Source of the DNA: a gamma proteobacterium HTCC2207
GTDB taxonomy: Bacteria > Pseudomonadota > Gammaproteobacteria > Pseudomonadales > Porticoccaceae
NCBI GenBank assembly: GCA_000153445.1
Contig: CH672399.1
Span: 113,580-177,579 of the forward strand
Length of the DNA stretch: 64,000 nt
Direction of reading: 5' to 3'
Part shown: one piece after another, positions 36,884 to 47,309 of the stretch
Layout: each line of letters begins with the position of its first letter
Position numbering within the stretch: the stretch's first letter is position 1
The notes under the pieces: model-generated
Database searches by the model: none
What the model saw: only the letters and a program-made list of their open reading frames with translations
What the model was told of the DNA's origin: nothing
Position numbers and translations under genes: made by a program

Positions 36884-39361
36884 TTACTGCTTCACAAAAT
36901 CATATGACCAGTAGACACCGTCACCCGCTACAACTTCAACAGATAAGAAATCACTCTCAATGATCAATACAGTATAAGTAACCGACTCAGGCGCATCAGA
37001 AGGCGATGCGAGCTCAGAACCGTTAACCACTTTGGCCAGACCTAGATGTGCACCTTTACCGTTTAAGGTAAGAGTACCTGCAGCTTCATCATAGACAGAC
37101 GATGCAGCAATGCTGCCATCATGCGGTGCAACAGGAGTAGCACAACCATCGGCTGCAGCGCCCTGCCAAGCTTCAACCCAAGTGGCATCGCCCATTTGGT
37201 TAGCAAAGGAGCCATCGGCACCAATGACAAACGCGTCGTCAAACAGACAGGGACGGGCTGCAACATCAGCGTCAGTGCTGCGATTGAGGGCAAACCACTC
37301 TCGGCTACCAGAACTAGGACCTACGCCAGCTGCGTCAAGTACCCATTTACCTTCAAGTACCGAAGATGAAGCGTCGGGAGTATCTGTGGTATCGGCATCT
37401 TTAACCAGATCATAAGACCAGTAGACGCCGTCACCTGCTACAACCTCAACAGATAGGAAATCACCATCAAAAGTCAACACGGTATAAGTAACCGACTCAG
37501 GCGCATCAGAAGGCGATGCGAGCTCAGAACCGTTAACCACTTTGGCCAGACCTAGATGTGCGCCTTTACCGTTTAAGGTAAGAGTTCCTGCAGCTTCATC
37601 ATAGACAGACGATGCAGCAATGCTGCCATCATGCGGTGCAACAGGAGTAGCACAACCATCGGCTGCAGCGCCCTGCCAAGCTTCAACCCAAGTGGCATCG
37701 CCCATTTGGTTAGCAAAGGAGCCATCGGCACCAATGACAAACGCGTCGTCAAACAGACAGGGACGGGCGGCAACATCATCGGCACTGCTGCGATTGAGGG
37801 CAAACCACTCTCGGCTGCCAGAACTAGGACCTACGCCAGCTGCGTCAAGTCTCCAAGTACCTGCCAACGCAGACGGTTGATCTTTAACCAGATCATAAGA
37901 CCAGTAGACGCCGTCACCTGCTACAACCTCAACAGATAGGAAATCACCATCAAAAGTCAACACGGTATAAGTAACCGACTCAGGCGCATCAGAAGGCGAT
38001 GCGAGCTCAGAACCGTTAACCACTTTGGCCAGACCTAGATGTGCGCCTTTACCGTTTAAGGTAAGAGTTCCTGCAGCTTCATCATAGACAGACGATGCAG
38101 CAATGCTGCCGTCATGCGGTGCAACAGGCGTTAAACAAGCGCCTTCACCAGCATCGGCATTCTGCCAACCTTCAACCCAAGTCGTGTCGCCCATTTGGTT
38201 AGCAAAGGAGCCATCGGCACCAATGACAAACGCGTCGTCAAACAGACAGGGACGGGCGGCAACATCATCGGCACTGCTGCGATTGAGGGCAAACCACTCT
38301 CGGCTGCCAGAACTAGGACCTACGCCAGCTGCGCCAAGTCTCCAAGTACCTGCCAACGCAGACGGTTGATCTTTAACCAGATCATAAGACCAGTAGACGC
38401 CGTCACCTGCTACAACCACAACAGATAGGAAATCACCATCAAAAGTCAATACGGTGTAAGTAACCGACTCAGGCGCTTCAGAGGGCGATGCGAGTTCAGA
38501 GCCGTTAACTACTTTGGCCAGACCCAGATGTGCACCTTGACCATTTAAAGTAAGAGTCGCTGCAGCTTCATCATAGACATACGATGCAGCAATGCTGCCA
38601 TCATGGGGCGCGACAGGCGTTAAACAAGCGCCTTCACCGGCTTCAGTATCTTGCCAACCTTCAACCCAAGTCGTGTCGCCCATTTGGTTAGCAAAGGAGC
38701 CATCGGCACCCAATACAAACGCGTCATCGAACAAACAGGGACGGGCGGCAACATCATCGGCATTGCTACGATTGAGGGCAAACCACTCTCGGCTGCCTGC
38801 AGCTGGACCTACGCCAGCTGCGTCAAGACGCCAAGTACCAGTTAGAGAAATTGGCTCTGGCTCTACACAACCCTCTGCGCAGTATTCAACAGCACTTTCG
38901 TCGGTGGTTGCAGTACCTGCAACACCCTCAACACCGCTAATATCGGTATAAGTAATTGTAAAGTCGACTACGCCGTCCATATCGAGTTCGGTCATCTCGC
39001 GAACAGCAGTCCAATCACCAATCTTACCGTTAACATCTGCGGCAAAGCCACCGATGGTAACCTCAGGCCGCATGAGGCCTTCGCTGGCTTCAAAGGTCAC
39101 AGTAATAGAATCGCCGAGTTTAGCCGTTCCGTCTGCAGAACCATTTCTAGTCTTGGACTGCTTGATCGAAACATTCAAAAGAGTTGGCGCAATGCCATCT
39201 GGACCTGGGTCTGCAGCAGGATTGTCAGTAACAGTGCTGCCACCGCCACCACAAGCCGTAAGAATTAAAGAAAGAGACAGCGCGAGGATCGCACCGAAAT
39301 GATTTGTTTGTCGCAATCCACTGATCCGACTGAGACTGCTTAAAAGCGATCTATATTGCAT
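36884..39361 (-). CDS. Lipoprotein with four near-identical tandem domains
   Basis: A secreted lipoprotein of about 825 residues. The ATG at 39361 has AGGGGGAAGT upstream and gives a signal peptide ending in the lipobox LTAC followed by GGGG; the frame is open further to 39454. An N-terminal Ig-like part (about residues 35-165, with SIKQSKTRNGSADGTAKLGDSITVTFEAS-type sequence) precedes four domains of about 160 residues. Each runs from GTWRLDAAGVGP to GVYWSYDLVKD and contains SREWFALNRS, RPCLFDDAFV, TPVAPHDGS and GAHLGLAKVVNG. I recall similar domains in marine Bacteroidetes laminarinases and sugar-binding lipoproteins (unverified). Convergent with the halogenase operon. Confidence 0.85.
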   Translation of the reverse strand: MQYRSLLSSLSRISGLRQTNHFGAILALSLSLILTACGGGGSTVTDNPAADPGPDGIAPTLLNVSIKQSKTRNGSADGTAKLGDSITVTFEASEGLMRPEVTIGGFAADVNGKIGDWTAVREMTELDMDGVVDFTITYTDISGVEGVAGTATTDESAVEYCAEGCVEPEPISLTGTWRLDAAGVGPAAGSREWFALNRSNADDVAARPCLFDDAFVLGADGSFANQMGDTTWVEGWQDTEAGEGACLTPVAPHDGSIAASYVYDEAAATLTLNGQGAHLGLAKVVNGSELASPSEAPESVTYTVLTFDGDFLSVVVVAGDGVYWSYDLVKDQPSALAGTWRLGAAGVGPSSGSREWFALNRSSADDVAARPCLFDDAFVIGADGSFANQMGDTTWVEGWQNADAGEGACLTPVAPHDGSIAASSVYDEAAGTLTLNGKGAHLGLAKVVNGSELASPSDAPESVTYTVLTFDGDFLSVEVVAGDGVYWSYDLVKDQPSALAGTWRLDAAGVGPSSGSREWFALNRSSADDVAARPCLFDDAFVIGADGSFANQMGDATWVEAWQGAAADGCATPVAPHDGSIAASSVYDEAAGTLTLNGKGAHLGLAKVVNGSELASPSDAPESVTYTVLTFDGDFLSVEVVAGDGVYWSYDLVKDADTTDTPDASSSVLEGKWVLDAAGVGPSSGSREWFALNRSTDADVAARPCLFDDAFVIGADGSFANQMGDATWVEAWQGAAADGCATPVAPHDGSIAASSVYDEAAGTLTLNGKGAHLGLAKVVNGSELASPSDAPESVTYTVLIIESDFLSVEVVAGDGVYWSYDFVKQ
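36887..38850 (-). repeat. Four tandem ~485-bp coding repeats
   Basis: Units lie at about 38370-38850, 37881-38369, 37398-37880 and 36887-37360. The same junction sequence (TTAACCAGATCATA) recurs at 37401, 37884 and 38373, giving periods of 483 and 489 bp. Long stretches of the middle units are identical at DNA level, including third codon positions, so the duplications are recent or kept uniform by gene conversion. Confidence 0.9.
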
Positions 39362-39567
39362 ACTTCCCCCTAAATAACTTCTTTTATAATTCTTGGAACC
39401 TTTTACGGCTTCTACAGAATTTCGAATCGTAATTCTCTGCGCCCTTCCCTTCAAGCTCCAGTCTTAAACGGCGAAGGGGGATTATTATGCGATAAAGAGG
39501 CGATTGTTCTTTAAGAAGGGGCCTAAGGAAGAGTATTGCGAAGTTTAGGGCGGATTTGTTTCAAATA

Positions 39568-39888
39568 TTAATCTGTTTCTTTAGTACCTCGGCACTGAGG
39601 AGAGCTTGGTGCCTGCCCTTGAGCCTCAGCCCATTCATCGCCGCTGTAAGTGTGTAGTGCCAGAGCATGAATAGGCCCAGACAGTTCCTCGGCCAACAGC
39701 TTGTAAATCGCCTGATGACGCTGTACCTGGCGCTGGCCAGCAAACTGGTCGGTCACCAGCACCACTTTAAAGTGAGTCTCAGATCCTGCAGGCACAGAGT
39801 GCATATAGCTCTCATTTGTGACCTGCAAAACCTCGCTCTCAAACTGACCAACGAGCTTATCGGTAACAATCTGCTCAACGGGACCCAT
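39568..39888 (-). CDS. BolA-family protein
   Basis: A BolA-like protein of 106 residues. It has the compact fold markers VLQVTNESYMHSVPAGSETHFKVVLVTD (in pieces) and the conserved RHQAIYKLLAEEL helix and HALALHTYSGDEW end. BolA proteins bind monothiol glutaredoxins with Fe-S clusters or DNA. The ATG at 39888 lies 4 nt after the oadB stop, so it is the last gene of the oad operon. The C-terminal tail after the domain is unusual in ending with a Cys-containing low-complexity segment. Confidence 0.9.
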   Translation of the reverse strand: MGPVEQIVTDKLVGQFESEVLQVTNESYMHSVPAGSETHFKVVLVTDQFAGQRQVQRHQAIYKLLAEELSGPIHALALHTYSGDEWAEAQGQAPSSPQCRGTKETD

Positions 39889-39892
39889 CGAC

Positions 39893-41065
39893 TTACATGC
39901 CGCCGACAAGGTTAATCATTACACCAGCGGCCACTGCCGAACCAATCACACCGGCCACATTTGGGCCCATAGCATGCATCAGCAGGAAATTTTGTGGATT
40001 GGCATCCAAGCCCACTTTATTGGCCACTCGTGCAGCCATAGGCACTGCTGAAACACCAGCGGCACCAATCAATGGGTTGACCTTGTGCTTGGCAAACATA
40101 TTCATCAGCTTGGCCATCAATACACCAGAGGCAGTACCTATACAAAAGGCCACCGCACCCAGGGCAAGAATACCCATAGTTTCTGGATTGAGGAATTTCT
40201 CGGCGCTCATTTTGGAGCCCACACCCAGACCCAAAAAGATGGTCACAACATTGATCAATGCGTTTTGCGCTGTATCACTAAGACGGTTAACCACACCACA
40301 TTCTCGCATCAGATTACCAAAACAGAACATGCCTAATAATGGAGCAGCATCTGGCAGCAACATGGCTACCAAGACCAATAGCGCCAGCGGGAAGACAATG
40401 CGCTCAGCTTTGGTCACTGGACGCAGCTGGACCATTTTAATCTGGCGTTCCTCTGGGGTTGTCAGGGCGCGCATAATTGGCGGCTGAATAATCGGCACCA
40501 GCGCCATATAGGAATAGGCTGCCACCGCAATGGGCCCGAGCAGATCCGGCGCCAGTTTGCTGGTAACAAAGATCGCGGTAGGGCCATCTGCACCACCAAT
40601 AATACCGATGGATGCCGCCTCCTGAATGGTGAAATCAAAAATACCAAAATGGCTTAGAGCCACTGCGCCCACTACAGTGGTAAAGATACCCACCTGAGCT
40701 GCAGCACCCAGTAATAAGGTTTTTGGGTTGGCCAGCAGCGGACCGAAGTCGGTCATAGCGCCGACACCCATAAAGATCACCAGAGGGAACAGACCGGTCT
40801 CAATACCGGCGTGATAAATATAGTAGAGCAACCCACCAGGGCTCTCCATATGGCCCATGGCATCATAGACCGGCGCTGCATCAAAGCCTGCACCAGGAAC
40901 GTTGGCCAAAATAGTACCGAAACCGATTGGCACTAACAGCAAAGGCTCAAAACCTTTACTGATAGCGAGAAAGAGCAAGCCCAGACCGACCAGCATCATC
41001 ACCAGCTGACCCGCCTGAATCTGCGCAAGACCTGAACTGGCCCATAAACTGAGTAGATTATCCAT
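39893..41065 (-). CDS. oadB: Na+-pumping oxaloacetate decarboxylase beta subunit
   Basis: Integral membrane subunit that couples carboxybiotin decarboxylation to Na+ export. Several membrane segments surround the family motifs [28 protein letters not shown] (with the Na+-binding Asp) and [19 protein letters not shown]. The length of 390 residues is normal. It is 15 nt downstream of oadA and 4 nt upstream of bolA. Confidence 0.96.
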   Translation of the reverse strand: MDNLLSLWASSGLAQIQAGQLVMMLVGLGLLFLAISKGFEPLLLVPIGFGTILANVPGAGFDAAPVYDAMGHMESPGGLLYYIYHAGIETGLFPLVIFMGVGAMTDFGPLLANPKTLLLGAAAQVGIFTTVVGAVALSHFGIFDFTIQEAASIGIIGGADGPTAIFVTSKLAPDLLGPIAVAAYSYMALVPIIQPPIMRALTTPEERQIKMVQLRPVTKAERIVFPLALLVLVAMLLPDAAPLLGMFCFGNLMRECGVVNRLSDTAQNALINVVTIFLGLGVGSKMSAEKFLNPETMGILALGAVAFCIGTASGVLMAKLMNMFAKHKVNPLIGAAGVSAVPMAARVANKVGLDANPQNFLLMHAMGPNVAGVIGSAVAAGVMINLVGGM

Positions 41066-41080
41066 TTTTCAAATGACTCC

Positions 41081-42889
41081 TTAAGCCAGGGTTAGCAACA
41101 CATCGCCGACAGTTACGCTGTCGCCACTCTTTGCTCTGACCTCAACAATTTGACCGGCTTTAGGCGCACTGACCGATGTCTCCATCTTCATGGCTTCAAG
41201 AATCGCAATGCTTTCACCTTCAACAACCTGCTGTCCGGGCTGAACCAAGATCTTAACCACAGTTCCCGCTAGCGGGGCTGGGACAGGATCGCCGCCCGTT
41301 GCTGGAGCTGCACCACTTGCTGCTGCGACAGATGGTGCACCAGTTCCCGTCCCGGCAATTGCCGTCACATCACCGCCATCGCTGACCGCCACAGTGTAAG
41401 AGACACCCTCAACTTCAACGGTATAAATCTCTTCGCCAGCGTCGTTAGTCTGCACTGCAGATTTGGCTTTACCTGTGGGCACTGGCTCAAAGGCATCCGG
41501 GTTATCTTTGTTCTGCAAAAACTTGAGGCCGACCTGAGGGAACAGTGCATAAGTCAGAACATCATCAATCTGCCCTTCTCCGGCACTCAGCTGAAAACCA
41601 TGCTCTGCTGAAAGGCCCTCCAGCTCCAGGGTCAATGCTTCCAACTCAGGTTCAATATTGTCTGCGGGGCGGCAGGTAATCGCCTCTTCGCCTTCATCCA
41701 ATACGCGCGACTGCAATTCCGCATTCATCGGCGCTGGTGTGGCACCGTACTCACCGCGCAAGACGCCGGATGTCTCTTTTGAAATTGATTTGTAACGCTC
41801 GCCGGTAAGAACATTTAACACCGCCTGAGTACCAACAATCTGCGAGGTAGGCGTAACCAATGGGATAAAGCCAAGGTCTTCCCGCACTCGAGGAATTTCA
41901 GCTAACACTTCATCGATACGATCTTCCGCACCCTGCTGACGCAGTTGACCTTCCATATTAGTAAGCATGCCACCAGGCACCTGAGCCACTAAAATACGCG
42001 AATCAACACCGCGCATTGAACCTTCGAATTCAGAATATTTCTTACGTACTTCTCTAAAATAAGCAGCAATTTCTTCAAGCTTTACTATATCCAGACCCGA
42101 GTCGCGCTCAGTGCCTTTAAAAATAGAGACTACCGATTCTGTCGCCGAGTGGCCATAGGTCATAGACATTGAAGAGATGGCGGTGTCCACACGGTCAATC
42201 CCTGCCTCGACACATTTCATAATGGTGCTGGTAGAGAGACCAGTTGTGGCGTGAGCATGCAGCTGAAGCGGGATAGAAACGGCTTGTTTAAGCTTACTGA
42301 CCAGCTCAAAACCCGCATAGGGAGTCAGCAGTCCGGCCATATCTTTAATACAGATTGAGTGTGCGCCGGCATCTTCAAGCTGGCGACCCATATCCACCCA
42401 GCGATCAATAGTGTGCACTGGGCTAACTGTGTACGAGATAGTGCCCTGAGCATGTTTGCCCACCTGAACCACTGCACGTAGAGCGGTTTCGAGGTTGCGC
42501 ATATCATTCATGGCGTCGAATACACGGAACACATCTATACCGTTTACCGCAGCGCGTTCAACAAACTTTTCCACCACATCATCTGCATAGTGACGATAGC
42601 CAAGAATATTCTGACCGCGAAACAGCATCTGCTGCGGCGTGTTGGGCATGACTTTTTTAATTTCGCGGATACGGTCCCAGGGATCTTCACCCAAAAAACG
42701 GATACAAGAATCAAATGTCGCTCCACCCCATGACTCCATTGACCAATAACCAATCTGATCGAGCTTCTCGGCGATCGGCAGCATATCGTCGATACGCATA
42801 CGGGTTGCAAAGAGAGACTGGTGCGCATCGCGCAGAACAACTTCGGTAATGCCAAGGGCGGCAGGTGTCGAGGGCATATTCATGTCCAT
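41081..42889 (-). CDS. oadA: Oxaloacetate decarboxylase alpha subunit
   Basis: Carboxyltransferase plus biotin-carrier subunit of the oxaloacetate decarboxylase sodium pump. The N-terminal TIM barrel starts with [16 protein letters not shown] and has HAHATTGLS metal ligands. A conserved PYC-type middle domain follows, then an Ala/Gly/Pro linker (about residues 505-535) and a biotinyl domain with the biotin Lys in EAMKMETS. The length is 602 residues. It lies in oadG-oadA-oadB-bolA order on the minus strand. A pyruvate carboxylase B subunit would look similar, but oadB and oadG settle the call. Confidence 0.96.
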   Translation of the reverse strand: MDMNMPSTPAALGITEVVLRDAHQSLFATRMRIDDMLPIAEKLDQIGYWSMESWGGATFDSCIRFLGEDPWDRIREIKKVMPNTPQQMLFRGQNILGYRHYADDVVEKFVERAAVNGIDVFRVFDAMNDMRNLETALRAVVQVGKHAQGTISYTVSPVHTIDRWVDMGRQLEDAGAHSICIKDMAGLLTPYAGFELVSKLKQAVSIPLQLHAHATTGLSTSTIMKCVEAGIDRVDTAISSMSMTYGHSATESVVSIFKGTERDSGLDIVKLEEIAAYFREVRKKYSEFEGSMRGVDSRILVAQVPGGMLTNMEGQLRQQGAEDRIDEVLAEIPRVREDLGFIPLVTPTSQIVGTQAVLNVLTGERYKSISKETSGVLRGEYGATPAPMNAELQSRVLDEGEEAITCRPADNIEPELEALTLELEGLSAEHGFQLSAGEGQIDDVLTYALFPQVGLKFLQNKDNPDAFEPVPTGKAKSAVQTNDAGEEIYTVEVEGVSYTVAVSDGGDVTAIAGTGTGAPSVAAASGAAPATGGDPVPAPLAGTVVKILVQPGQQVVEGESIAILEAMKMETSVSAPKAGQIVEVRAKSGDSVTVGDVLLTLA

Positions 42890-42929
42890 TTTGGTAAGTT
42901 CGTTGAGAGTTCGTTTTAGGCGGCTATAA

Positions 42930-43175
42930 CTACTTCTTACTGCGGTGCTGATCGATCGCAGCCTGAATCACTTTGGCAATGCGCGGTTCAACAGGAGACT
43001 GTACTAGTACAGTTGCAACTGAGCTAACAGCGGTCTCTGGCTGTTCAACGACCAGCTTATTGACTGTCTTGGACATCAGGGTGGTAACACCCACCAAAAG
43101 GGTCAAAAAGGTAAACACAGTGCCCATACCATAGAGCATCAGATCTAAGCCTTGCGAGATCAGTGTTGAGTCCAT
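42930..43175 (-). CDS. oadG: Oxaloacetate decarboxylase gamma subunit
   Basis: Small assembly subunit with one N-terminal membrane helix ([20 protein letters not shown]) and a charged cytoplasmic tail, 81 residues. The ATG at 43175 has AGGA at good spacing and yields the standard start ([16 protein letters not shown]); the frame is open to 43196. It leads the oad operon, divergent from argS. Confidence 0.93.
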   Translation of the reverse strand: MDSTLISQGLDLMLYGMGTVFTFLTLLVGVTTLMSKTVNKLVVEQPETAVSSVATVLVQSPVEPRIAKVIQAAIDQHRSKK

Positions 43176-43365
43176 CGGAGATCCTAAAGAATGCAAAAGT
43201 GTTTAAAGGGTGGTCACGGTATGACCGAACGGCAAAACTATAGCAATACCGCGATTATTTGCAAGTATGGCTTTGCTTTCCGTCGCGGGAAACCTACAAT
43301 TCACCTCAATTTTTTGCCTCGCTCTATATTTAGGGCCTGAACCACACTCAAGGAAAGCTCCAGTT

Positions 43366-45105
43366 ATGCGCATCAAAGAGATTCTCAATCAGCGATTTTC
43401 CGCCGCTATGCAGGCCGCGGGAGTTCCCAGTGAATGCTCTCCGATTTTAGCGTTAAGTGGCAAACCACAATTTGGCGACTATCAGGCCAACGGCGCCATG
43501 GCTGCGGCCAAGCGTTTAAAGATGAATCCCCGAGACTTAGCTGAAAAAATTATTCAGCTTGCGGATCTCGACGGCATTGCCGACAGACTTGAAATTGCTG
43601 GCCCCGGCTTTATCAACATACATCTCTGTGACGCGTTTCTGACAGCCAGTCTGGGTACTAATACTCTTTACACTCAGAGTGAATCAGATCTCGATGGCAC
43701 CCAGAAAAGAGTCGTTGTGGATTATTCCTCACCCAATCTCGCCAAAGAAATGCATGTCGGCCACCTGCGCTCAACCATTATTGGTGACGCGGTTGCTCGC
43801 GTACTCGAATATCAGGGTCATACAGTCCTGCGTCAAAACCATATGGGCGACTGGGGCACTCAGTTCGGCATGTTGATTGCGGAGCTGGAACAGCAACTCA
43901 GCGAAGGGGAACAAGCCGAATTGGCATTAGGTGATTTAGAACTGTTTTATCAGCAGTCAAAAAAGCATTTTGATGCCGACCTAGAATTTGCCGATACAGC
44001 TCGTGCCTATGTGGTCAAATTACAGTCCGGCGACGCTCACTGCCGAGGCCTTTGGCAGAAATTTATTCAGGTGTCTGTGGCGCATAATTTGGAAATCTAT
44101 GCCCAGCTCAATGTCGGCCTCACCGCCGAGCACATTATGCCCGAGAGCGCCTATAACGATGATCTACAAAATGTTCTCGACGATCTGCTGGCGAAAGATT
44201 TAGCCTTAGAGAGCGACGGAGCAAAGGTCGTCTTCCTCGATGAGTTGGCTGACAAGAACGGCAATCCCTCTCCGATGATTGTGCAAAAATCCGGTGGCGG
44301 CTTTCTCTATGCCACCTCTGATCTTGCCGCTATGCGCTATCGTGTTGGCCAACTGCAGGCCGACCGCATTCTCTACTTTATTGACGCAAGACAATCTCTG
44401 CATATGAAACAGGTGTTTGCCGCCGCTCGCAAAGCCGACTATGTCTCTGATGCAGTGAGTCTTGAGCATCACCCCTTTGGCACCATGATGGGCAAAGACG
44501 GTAGACCGTTTAAAACCCGCAGCGGTGGAACCGTAAAGCTGGCTGATCTTTTAGTGGAAGCGGTGGAGCGTGCCGAGCAGTTGCTGCGCAGTAAAAATAC
44601 TGATCTCGGCGAAGACGAGATCAGCAACATCGCCCGCAGTGTTGGTATAGGTGCAATTAAGTACGCCGATCTGAGCAAGACCCGCACCAATGATTATATT
44701 TTTGACTGGGATGCGATGCTTTCATTTGAAGGTAATACCGCACCCTATCTACAGTATGCCTACACCCGCATACGCAGTATTTTCCGCAAAGCCGGAATCA
44801 GCGCCGAAAGCTTTAGCGCAGAGATCAGTATTACTGAACACCAAGAAAAAGCCCTGATTATGAAGTTGCTCCAGTTTGACAATGTAGTAGATCAGGTTGC
44901 CGCAGAGGGTTACCCGCATATTCTGTGTAACTATGTCTATGAACTGGCCAGCGCCTATATGACTTTTTATGAGCACTGCCCGGTACTAAAAGATGAGGTG
45001 CCGGAGGAACTGCAGAAAAGTCGCCTGCAACTGTGCAAGCTGACCTCAGAAACCATTGCCAAAGGTCTAGATCTGCTGGGTATTGAAGTGATGGAGAAGA
45101 TGTAA
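43366..45105 (+). CDS. argS: Arginyl-tRNA synthetase
   Basis: Class I aminoacyl-tRNA synthetase of 579 residues. It has the ArgRS N-terminal domain ([17 protein letters not shown]), the HIGH-type signature ([16 protein letters not shown]), the KMSK-type loop region ([17 protein letters not shown]) and the DALR anticodon-binding end. The ATG at 43366 with AGGAAAG upstream is preferred over an earlier in-frame start at 43267. Its stop codon is the first base group of a 17-bp tandem repeat. Confidence 0.97.
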   Translation: MRIKEILNQRFSAAMQAAGVPSECSPILALSGKPQFGDYQANGAMAAAKRLKMNPRDLAEKIIQLADLDGIADRLEIAGPGFINIHLCDAFLTASLGTNTLYTQSESDLDGTQKRVVVDYSSPNLAKEMHVGHLRSTIIGDAVARVLEYQGHTVLRQNHMGDWGTQFGMLIAELEQQLSEGEQAELALGDLELFYQQSKKHFDADLEFADTARAYVVKLQSGDAHCRGLWQKFIQVSVAHNLEIYAQLNVGLTAEHIMPESAYNDDLQNVLDDLLAKDLALESDGAKVVFLDELADKNGNPSPMIVQKSGGGFLYATSDLAAMRYRVGQLQADRILYFIDARQSLHMKQVFAAARKADYVSDAVSLEHHPFGTMMGKDGRPFKTRSGGTVKLADLLVEAVERAEQLLRSKNTDLGEDEISNIARSVGIGAIKYADLSKTRTNDYIFDWDAMLSFEGNTAPYLQYAYTRIRSIFRKAGISAESFSAEISITEHQEKALIMKLLQFDNVVDQVAAEGYPHILCNYVYELASAYMTFYEHCPVLKDEVPEELQKSRLQLCKLTSETIAKGLDLLGIEVMEKM

Positions 45106-45171
45106 GCGCCACTGCTGATTAAGCGCTGCGGCTAATCAAGCGCTGTGGCCAATTAAGCGCCCCGGCCTACT
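45104..45171. repeat. 17-bp tandem repeat, 4 units
   Basis: Units begin AAGCGC at 45104, 45121, 45138 and 45155 (for example AAGCGCTGCGGCTAATC and AAGCGCTGTGGCCAATT). The array starts inside the argS stop codon and ends inside the stop codon of the convergent macro-domain gene. Confidence 0.93.
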
Positions 45172-45640
45172 TTCCTAATCGACTGCGGTAAAGCGCAGTA
45201 GTCACCGGGTCAAAGCAGCAAAAAATCACTGATTCAATTAATGGATTTCTCCCCAGGCCTAGCTTAATTTGCTGAATAGCAACGTTGGTTGCACGGTTGG
45301 CGGGAAACCCCAGGGGGCCGCAACTAATGGGCGTAAAAGCGATACTGCGAACATTATATTGCTTGGCTACATCCATGGCTTTGCTATAGCAAGAGGCCAA
45401 CTGCTGCTCTTCCTGGTAATCACCGCCACGCCAGCGCGGACCAATTGCCTCAATCAAAATCCTGCTGGTGACTTCAACAGCCTCTGCGACCACATGCACA
45501 TCGCCAATCCTGAGCGGCACCAGCCCATCACCACTGGCCACTGCTAGCCTCTCTAGCGCACCACTCTGCGAGTAGCAGCTGACCACAGCCTCAACATTGA
45601 GAGTGGCGATTTTTCCTTGATGAATTTTTATTCGGTGCAC
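45167..45640 (-). CDS. Degenerate macro-domain protein
   Basis: A macro domain of about 157 residues. Family strands remain: IKIHQGKIATLNVEAVV, ILIEAIGPRWRGGDYQEEQQLASCY (as in YmdB-type HTVGPVWRGG) and FTPISCGPLGFPANRAT. The NAAN ligand motif is replaced by SCYS, and the following GGGGVDGAIHRAAGP-type loop is missing. It is therefore unlikely to be a standard ADP-ribosyl hydrolase. The GTG at 45640 fits the family start; the frame extends upstream to a TTG at 45691, and neither has a clear ribosome site. It lies between argS and putP. Confidence 0.75.
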   Translation of the reverse strand: MHRIKIHQGKIATLNVEAVVSCYSQSGALERLAVASGDGLVPLRIGDVHVVAEAVEVTSRILIEAIGPRWRGGDYQEEQQLASCYSKAMDVAKQYNVRSIAFTPISCGPLGFPANRATNVAIQQIKLGLGRNPLIESVIFCCFDPVTTALYRSRLGK

Positions 45641-45761
45641 GTCGTTTGCCGCCTTTCCCACCCAAAACAAGATTCTGGCAGTATATGGCAAACAACTTAT
45701 CGGAATGTTGACGGCTCTCTCAATGCTGGCGGCAAGCTGTTACTCACCGCACACAAGGCAA

Positions 45762-47252
45762 CTAGGCGCCACCTCTCATCTTCGTGAGCATATCGTCAAA
45801 TTGAATGCCAACGGCATCACGAACCGCGGGGCTGCGCTTGCTAACGAGCACCACCGCAATAGACGAGAGAATAAAGCCCGGCACCAATTCATAAACATCA
45901 AATAGGCCGCCACTGAGCTGCGACCAGACTATGACGGTAACCGCCCCGACTAAGACACCTGCCAGAGCGCCCTGAGAGGTCATCGAACGCCAGTAGAGAC
46001 TGATTAAAATAGCGGGCCCCAAGGAAGCCCCAAGACCGGCCCAAGCGTAACTTACTACATCTAGCACTTTACTTTCAGGATCCATGGCCAGTGCGGAAGC
46101 CACCATTGCCAGCACAACCACGGCAATGCGACCAATTTTCATGCGCGCCTCTGCAGAGAGCGCTCTCTTTACCACCAGCGGATATAAATCCTCAGCCAGC
46201 GCTGCTGAACAGACCAACAGCTGGGAGTCCACAGTGCTCATAATGGCCGCGAGAATCGCCGCCAATAAAATACCGGCGACCAGAGGATGAAAAACCAAAC
46301 TGGTCAGGGTGATAAAGACCTTTTCAGGATCTGCCAAAGGCTCATTCAAAAAAGCAATACCGCAGAATCCAACCAGTATTGCCGTCAGATAACCAAAGGA
46401 TGCCCAGCCCACGCCAATAACCGTTGCCACACCCGTTTCGTCGGCAGACCGGATCGCTTTAAAACGGGCGAGAATATGCGGTTGACCAAAGTAACCGAAG
46501 CCCCAACCGAGCAGACCAACAATTGTCAGCCAACCCAGCGGCTCCCCTGCTGCGTCGGTAAACATATTTAACAACTCGGGATTGGTCGCATCGATATCCG
46601 CCGCAACTGCCAAGACACCGCCAAGATTACTGGTCACCAGAATCGGCACAGCGACTAGAGCAATTAGCATCAGCGTGCCCTGAAACACATCGGTCCAAGA
46701 AACCGCTAAAAAGCCGCCAAACAGGGTGTAAAACAGAATCAGGATGACGCCAACAAACACCGCGATATAGTAGTCGAGACCAAAGACCACATTAAATAAC
46801 TTACCGCCGGCGATCAATCCTGAGGCCACATAGAAGAGAAAGAACAGCAAAATGCTGATTGCGGCAATCGACTTTAACCAAACTTTTGAGTCCTGAAAGC
46901 GGCGTTGCAAATAGGCCGGAATAGTCACGGCATCATCGAGCATAGCGGTGTAGATACGCAGACGTTTGGCTACCAGCACCCAATTGGCTGCTACGCCGAT
47001 GGTCAGGCCGATAGTGATCCACGCAGCCTCCAAGCCTGCTAGATAGGCATATCCGGGTAGCCCGAGTAAAATCCAGCCACTCATATCGGAGGCGGCAGCA
47101 CTAATTGCTGCGACTAGCGGTGACAGCTTTCGACCGCCGAGAAAATAATCGCTGGCGTCTTTAGTTTTACTGTAAGCATAGACACCGATTGCCAAAACGA
47201 TGGTCACATAGAGCAGAAAGGCAATGGTGGTGGGCAGTGATAGTTGAGACAT
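45762..47252 (-). CDS. putP: Sodium/proline symporter
   Basis: A sodium:solute symporter (SSS family) of 496 residues with about 13 membrane segments. The PutP-like start (TTIAFLLYVTIVLAIGVYAY), the conserved DYFLGGRKL and SDMSGWILLGLPG, and the motif GYFGQPHILARFKAI identify the proline subfamily. It takes up proline with Na+ as compatible solute or nutrient. It lies 57 nt downstream of ttcA. No putA is nearby. Confidence 0.93.
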   Translation of the reverse strand: MSQLSLPTTIAFLLYVTIVLAIGVYAYSKTKDASDYFLGGRKLSPLVAAISAAASDMSGWILLGLPGYAYLAGLEAAWITIGLTIGVAANWVLVAKRLRIYTAMLDDAVTIPAYLQRRFQDSKVWLKSIAAISILLFFLFYVASGLIAGGKLFNVVFGLDYYIAVFVGVILILFYTLFGGFLAVSWTDVFQGTLMLIALVAVPILVTSNLGGVLAVAADIDATNPELLNMFTDAAGEPLGWLTIVGLLGWGFGYFGQPHILARFKAIRSADETGVATVIGVGWASFGYLTAILVGFCGIAFLNEPLADPEKVFITLTSLVFHPLVAGILLAAILAAIMSTVDSQLLVCSAALAEDLYPLVVKRALSAEARMKIGRIAVVVLAMVASALAMDPESKVLDVVSYAWAGLGASLGPAILISLYWRSMTSQGALAGVLVGAVTVIVWSQLSGGLFDVYELVPGFILSSIAVVLVSKRSPAVRDAVGIQFDDMLTKMRGGA

Positions 47253-47309
47253 AAGATCCCTCTACGTTGCTATTATTTTTTTTAACTCATTACAAGGCTA
47301 ACATGCCTG

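Noticed and set aside
37110-39302. Long plus-strand open frames across the repeated lipoprotein gene
   Set aside because: They are antisense shadows that repeat with the coding units of the minus-strand gene and lack ribosome sites.
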